In this document: in pieces, positions 25,567 through 26,870 of the stretch
How positions within the stretch are numbered: position 1 is the first letter of the stretch
Layout: each line of letters begins with the position of its first letter
Assembly (NCBI GenBank): GCA_030595925.1
Contig: JAUVLC010000025.1
Coordinates: 1-26,870, forward strand
Reading direction: 5' to 3'
Source: Clostridia bacterium
GTDB lineage: Bacteria > CBDUZB01 > JAGLHV01
DNA length: 26,870 nt
Translations under genes and position numbers: made by a program
The notes under the pieces: generated by a model
Databases searched by the model: none
The model's input: the letters and a program-made list of their open reading frames with translations, nothing else
What the model was told of the DNA's origin: nothing

Positions 25567-25607
25567 GATAGTGTGACTGATGAAATCTTTAAGATAAGTG
25601 AGTAAAT

Positions 25608-25649
25608 GAGACTTTCAGTCTCTTACAACCTATGCACTTTCAGTGCATA
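25608..25649. repeat. Two adjacent hairpins sharing an ACTTTCAGT core
   Basis: GAGACT-TTC-AGTCTC (25608-25622) and TATGCACT-TTC-AGTGCATA (25631-25649), eight bases apart. Both share the same nine-base centre with different outer stems. No T runs follow, so they are not typical terminators for either convergent gene. Confidence 0.5.
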
Positions 25650-25688
25650 GTGGTTGAGTTATTACACAGTCTGTAAATAAGCCTGTTA

Positions 25689-26603
25689 TTATGGTAATAC
25701 CATTTTTAAAGCTTTAGGATACACCTCAAATTCTGCGGGTAATTTACCGCTCACATCCCCATCTATTTGAATAGGAATGGATTTTTCCCCGGAATGATAA
25801 ATTTTGAATTTTTTTGCTTGAAAAGAAAGTGTGTTTTTAGATTTTGAGGAAGGCTGTTTAGTTATTAAATTGAAGAAAAAGGATAGTAGTGCTCTACGGT
25901 GTTTATTTTTTAATAAACAAATATCCAGAACCCCGTCGGTGATGCTTGCCTGGGGGAAAAAGGTGAATTTCCCTCCGTAGTGTTTAGCATTACAGACAAT
26001 AGCCAGAAAACATTTCTCGGGAGTTCCATTATCTTGTTGAATGTAAAAAGGGGTGGGATTATATTTAATAAAGTCATAAAGCCCCTGCAGGATAAAGGCT
26101 TTTGCTCCGAGAATATGTTTTAATTTCGGGTGTACCCGTTGAGTTACTTCAGCATCAAACCCAATGCCGGCCATAGAAATAAAGTAGCACGTTTTTCCAG
26201 GCATACTTATTTTGCCGATATCTAAATCTTTGGTTTTTGCTTTGAGAATAATTTCGCAAGCGGCAAGAGGGTTTTGAGGAATACCGGTTTCCAAAGCGAA
26301 AACATTGGTTATGCCTAAGGGAATAAAACCAAGGGGAATATCATTGGATTGTTTGGGGTTAGAAGAAGCGGTTTTTATTGCTTTTATAGCGATATTTAAT
26401 GTGCCGTCGCCTCCTCCGACAACGAGAAGGTCATAATTTTTTTGGGAAGCTGTCTGAAAAGCGATTTTTTCAATTTGGATAATGTCATTAGTTTCAGTGG
26501 TATCCAATATATTGTTTTTACTTAGAATTTCTTTTATTTTAGGTAAATATTTTCTTGCTTTTTTTCCCCCGGAAAATGGATTGATAATCAATTTAATACG
26601 CAT
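25689..26603 (-). CDS. Diacylglycerol/sphingosine kinase-family lipid kinase (DagK_cat)
   Basis: Soluble lipid kinase of 304 residues, the usual length of DgkB/YegS/BmrU relatives. N-terminal IINPFSGGKKARKYLP, nucleotide-binding GGGDGTLN (63-70), then IPLGITNVFALETGIP, where the usual PLGTxN has Ile for Thr. AGIGFDAEV, ITDGVLDICLL and IPIQIDGDV close the C-terminal beta-sandwich. It uses ATP to phosphorylate a lipid hydroxyl; diacylglycerol is the common substrate. The Asn-Val-x-Ala pattern is also seen in sphingoid-base kinases, which is suggestive given the serine-palmitoyltransferase-like gene at 12831. ATG is preceded on its strand by AAGGAAAGGA. Confidence 0.9.
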   Translation of the reverse strand: MRIKLIINPFSGGKKARKYLPKIKEILSKNNILDTTETNDIIQIEKIAFQTASQKNYDLLVVGGGDGTLNIAIKAIKTASSNPKQSNDIPLGFIPLGITNVFALETGIPQNPLAACEIILKAKTKDLDIGKISMPGKTCYFISMAGIGFDAEVTQRVHPKLKHILGAKAFILQGLYDFIKYNPTPFYIQQDNGTPEKCFLAIVCNAKHYGGKFTFFPQASITDGVLDICLLKNKHRRALLSFFFNLITKQPSSKSKNTLSFQAKKFKIYHSGEKSIPIQIDGDVSGKLPAEFEVYPKALKMVLP

Positions 26604-26633
26604 TTTAAGTCCTTTCCTTATTTTATGAAACCT

Positions 26634-26663
26634 AATATATCAAAAGAATTGATAAAAAGTCAA
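26634..26663 (-). promoter_or_regulatory. Promoter for the lipid kinase gene
   Basis: On the minus strand TTGACT (26663-26658), an 18-base spacer and TATATT (26639-26634), each with one mismatch to the sigma-70 consensus. The start codon at 26603 lies about 30 bases downstream. Confidence 0.5.
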
Positions 26664-26725
26664 TGGAATAAGAAAAGAAGAAGATGTGCTTTTTATTCTG
26701 CCTGTAAAAAAGGAGTGTGTTTAAA

Positions 26726-26815
26726 ATGAAAGTCAGAATAAATCTTGACACTTCCCTGTTGACTTTATCCTTGAATACTTTTTTAAAATATGATATTTTA
26801 AGGTGCATAGACTAA
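26726..26815 (+). CDS. Possible 29-residue small ORF or leader peptide
   Basis: ATG 26726 has AAAGGAG ten bases upstream and opens a frame of 29 codons ending in TAA at 26813. The peptide (MKVRINLDTSLLTLSLNTF then LKYDILRCID) resembles nothing I know. It lies between the divergent lipid kinase and the exported-protein gene at the window edge, and could be a leader peptide or chance. Confidence 0.2.
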   Translation: MKVRINLDTSLLTLSLNTFLKYDILRCID

Positions 26816-26832
26816 CTAGAAAGGAAAAACAA

Positions 26833-26870
26833 ATGAAATTTTTTAAAACAATATTAGTTTTAATAGGCAT
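26833..26870 (+). CDS. Start of a probable exported protein, truncated by the window end
   Basis: ATG 26833 follows AAGGAA at six bases spacing. The twelve complete codons read MKFFKTILVLIG, a short basic start and then a hydrophobic run, as in a signal peptide or N-terminal anchor. Nothing further can be said because the window ends. Confidence 0.6.
   Translation, partial: MKFFKTILVLIG

Larger units (their letters stand above)
25052..25688. other. Gene-free repeat-rich intergenic region
   Basis: These 637 bases between the second TPR gene and the convergent lipid kinase show no credible gene on either strand. They contain three left-type ends (25084, 25181, 25448) and three right-type ends (25309, 25553, 25659) of one inverted-repeat family, at least two full elements and three ACTTTCAGT-type hairpins. 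Base composition is visibly more GC-mixed than in the flanking genes. Confidence 0.7.

Noticed and set aside
25052-25688. CRISPR array or tRNA in the repeat-rich gap
   Set aside because: Repeats are inverted, not regularly spaced direct repeats, and no cloverleaf or CCA-adjacent acceptor stem is visible.

Overview
The window reads as about 27 kb of chromosome from a low-GC, AT-rich bacterium using the standard code (TGA acts as a stop). Lipobox lipoproteins and a patatin-like phospholipase fit a diderm envelope. The gene order (hisS-aspS-phoH-7TM/HD-ybeY-dgkA-CNNM-CNNM-recO-glyQ-glyS), many GTG/TTG starts and small palindromic repeats look like an uncultivated candidate-phylum genome of the Omnitrophota/Desantisbacteria sort. 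That placement is a guess, because there is no rRNA or other marker here.

Region 1 (1-14129, all + strand) is a housekeeping run. It holds the 3' part of hisS, aspS, a PhoH ATPase, a shortened 7TM-HD (PgpH-like) c-di-AMP phosphodiesterase candidate, ybeY, a DgkA-PAP2 lipid kinase/phosphatase fusion, two tandem CNNM/CBS membrane proteins, recO, glyQ, glyS and a serine-palmitoyltransferase-like PLP enzyme. Gene spacing is tight, with several overlaps. A 131-bp MITE-like element (6531-6661) sits between the DgkA-PAP2 gene and the first CNNM gene.

Region 2 (14147-18468, + strand) is the most unusual part and looks like a self-contained phospho-signalling cassette. It encodes a membrane protein with two cytoplasmic FHA domains, an acidic linker carrying three K-T-[V/I]-F motifs, one membrane span and an eight-repeat extracytoplasmic beta-propeller. 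A PP2C phosphatase and a membrane-anchored Ser/Thr kinase with almost no outside domain follow directly. I infer that the propeller protein senses, the kinase and phosphatase set the phospho-threonine state of the linker, and the FHA domains read it.

Region 3 (18611-20825, - strand) holds an SPL-family radical SAM protein and a family 2 glycosyltransferase. They are expressed away from a patatin-like phospholipase (21024) through a clear pair of divergent promoters. Two tandem paralogous TPR lipoproteins of 13 repeats each (21996-25051) follow the phospholipase.

Region 4 (25052-25688) is gene-free and packed with nested inverted-repeat elements and hairpins. It is followed by a diacylglycerol/sphingosine-kinase-like lipid kinase on the minus strand and, at the right edge, the first codons of a probable exported protein.
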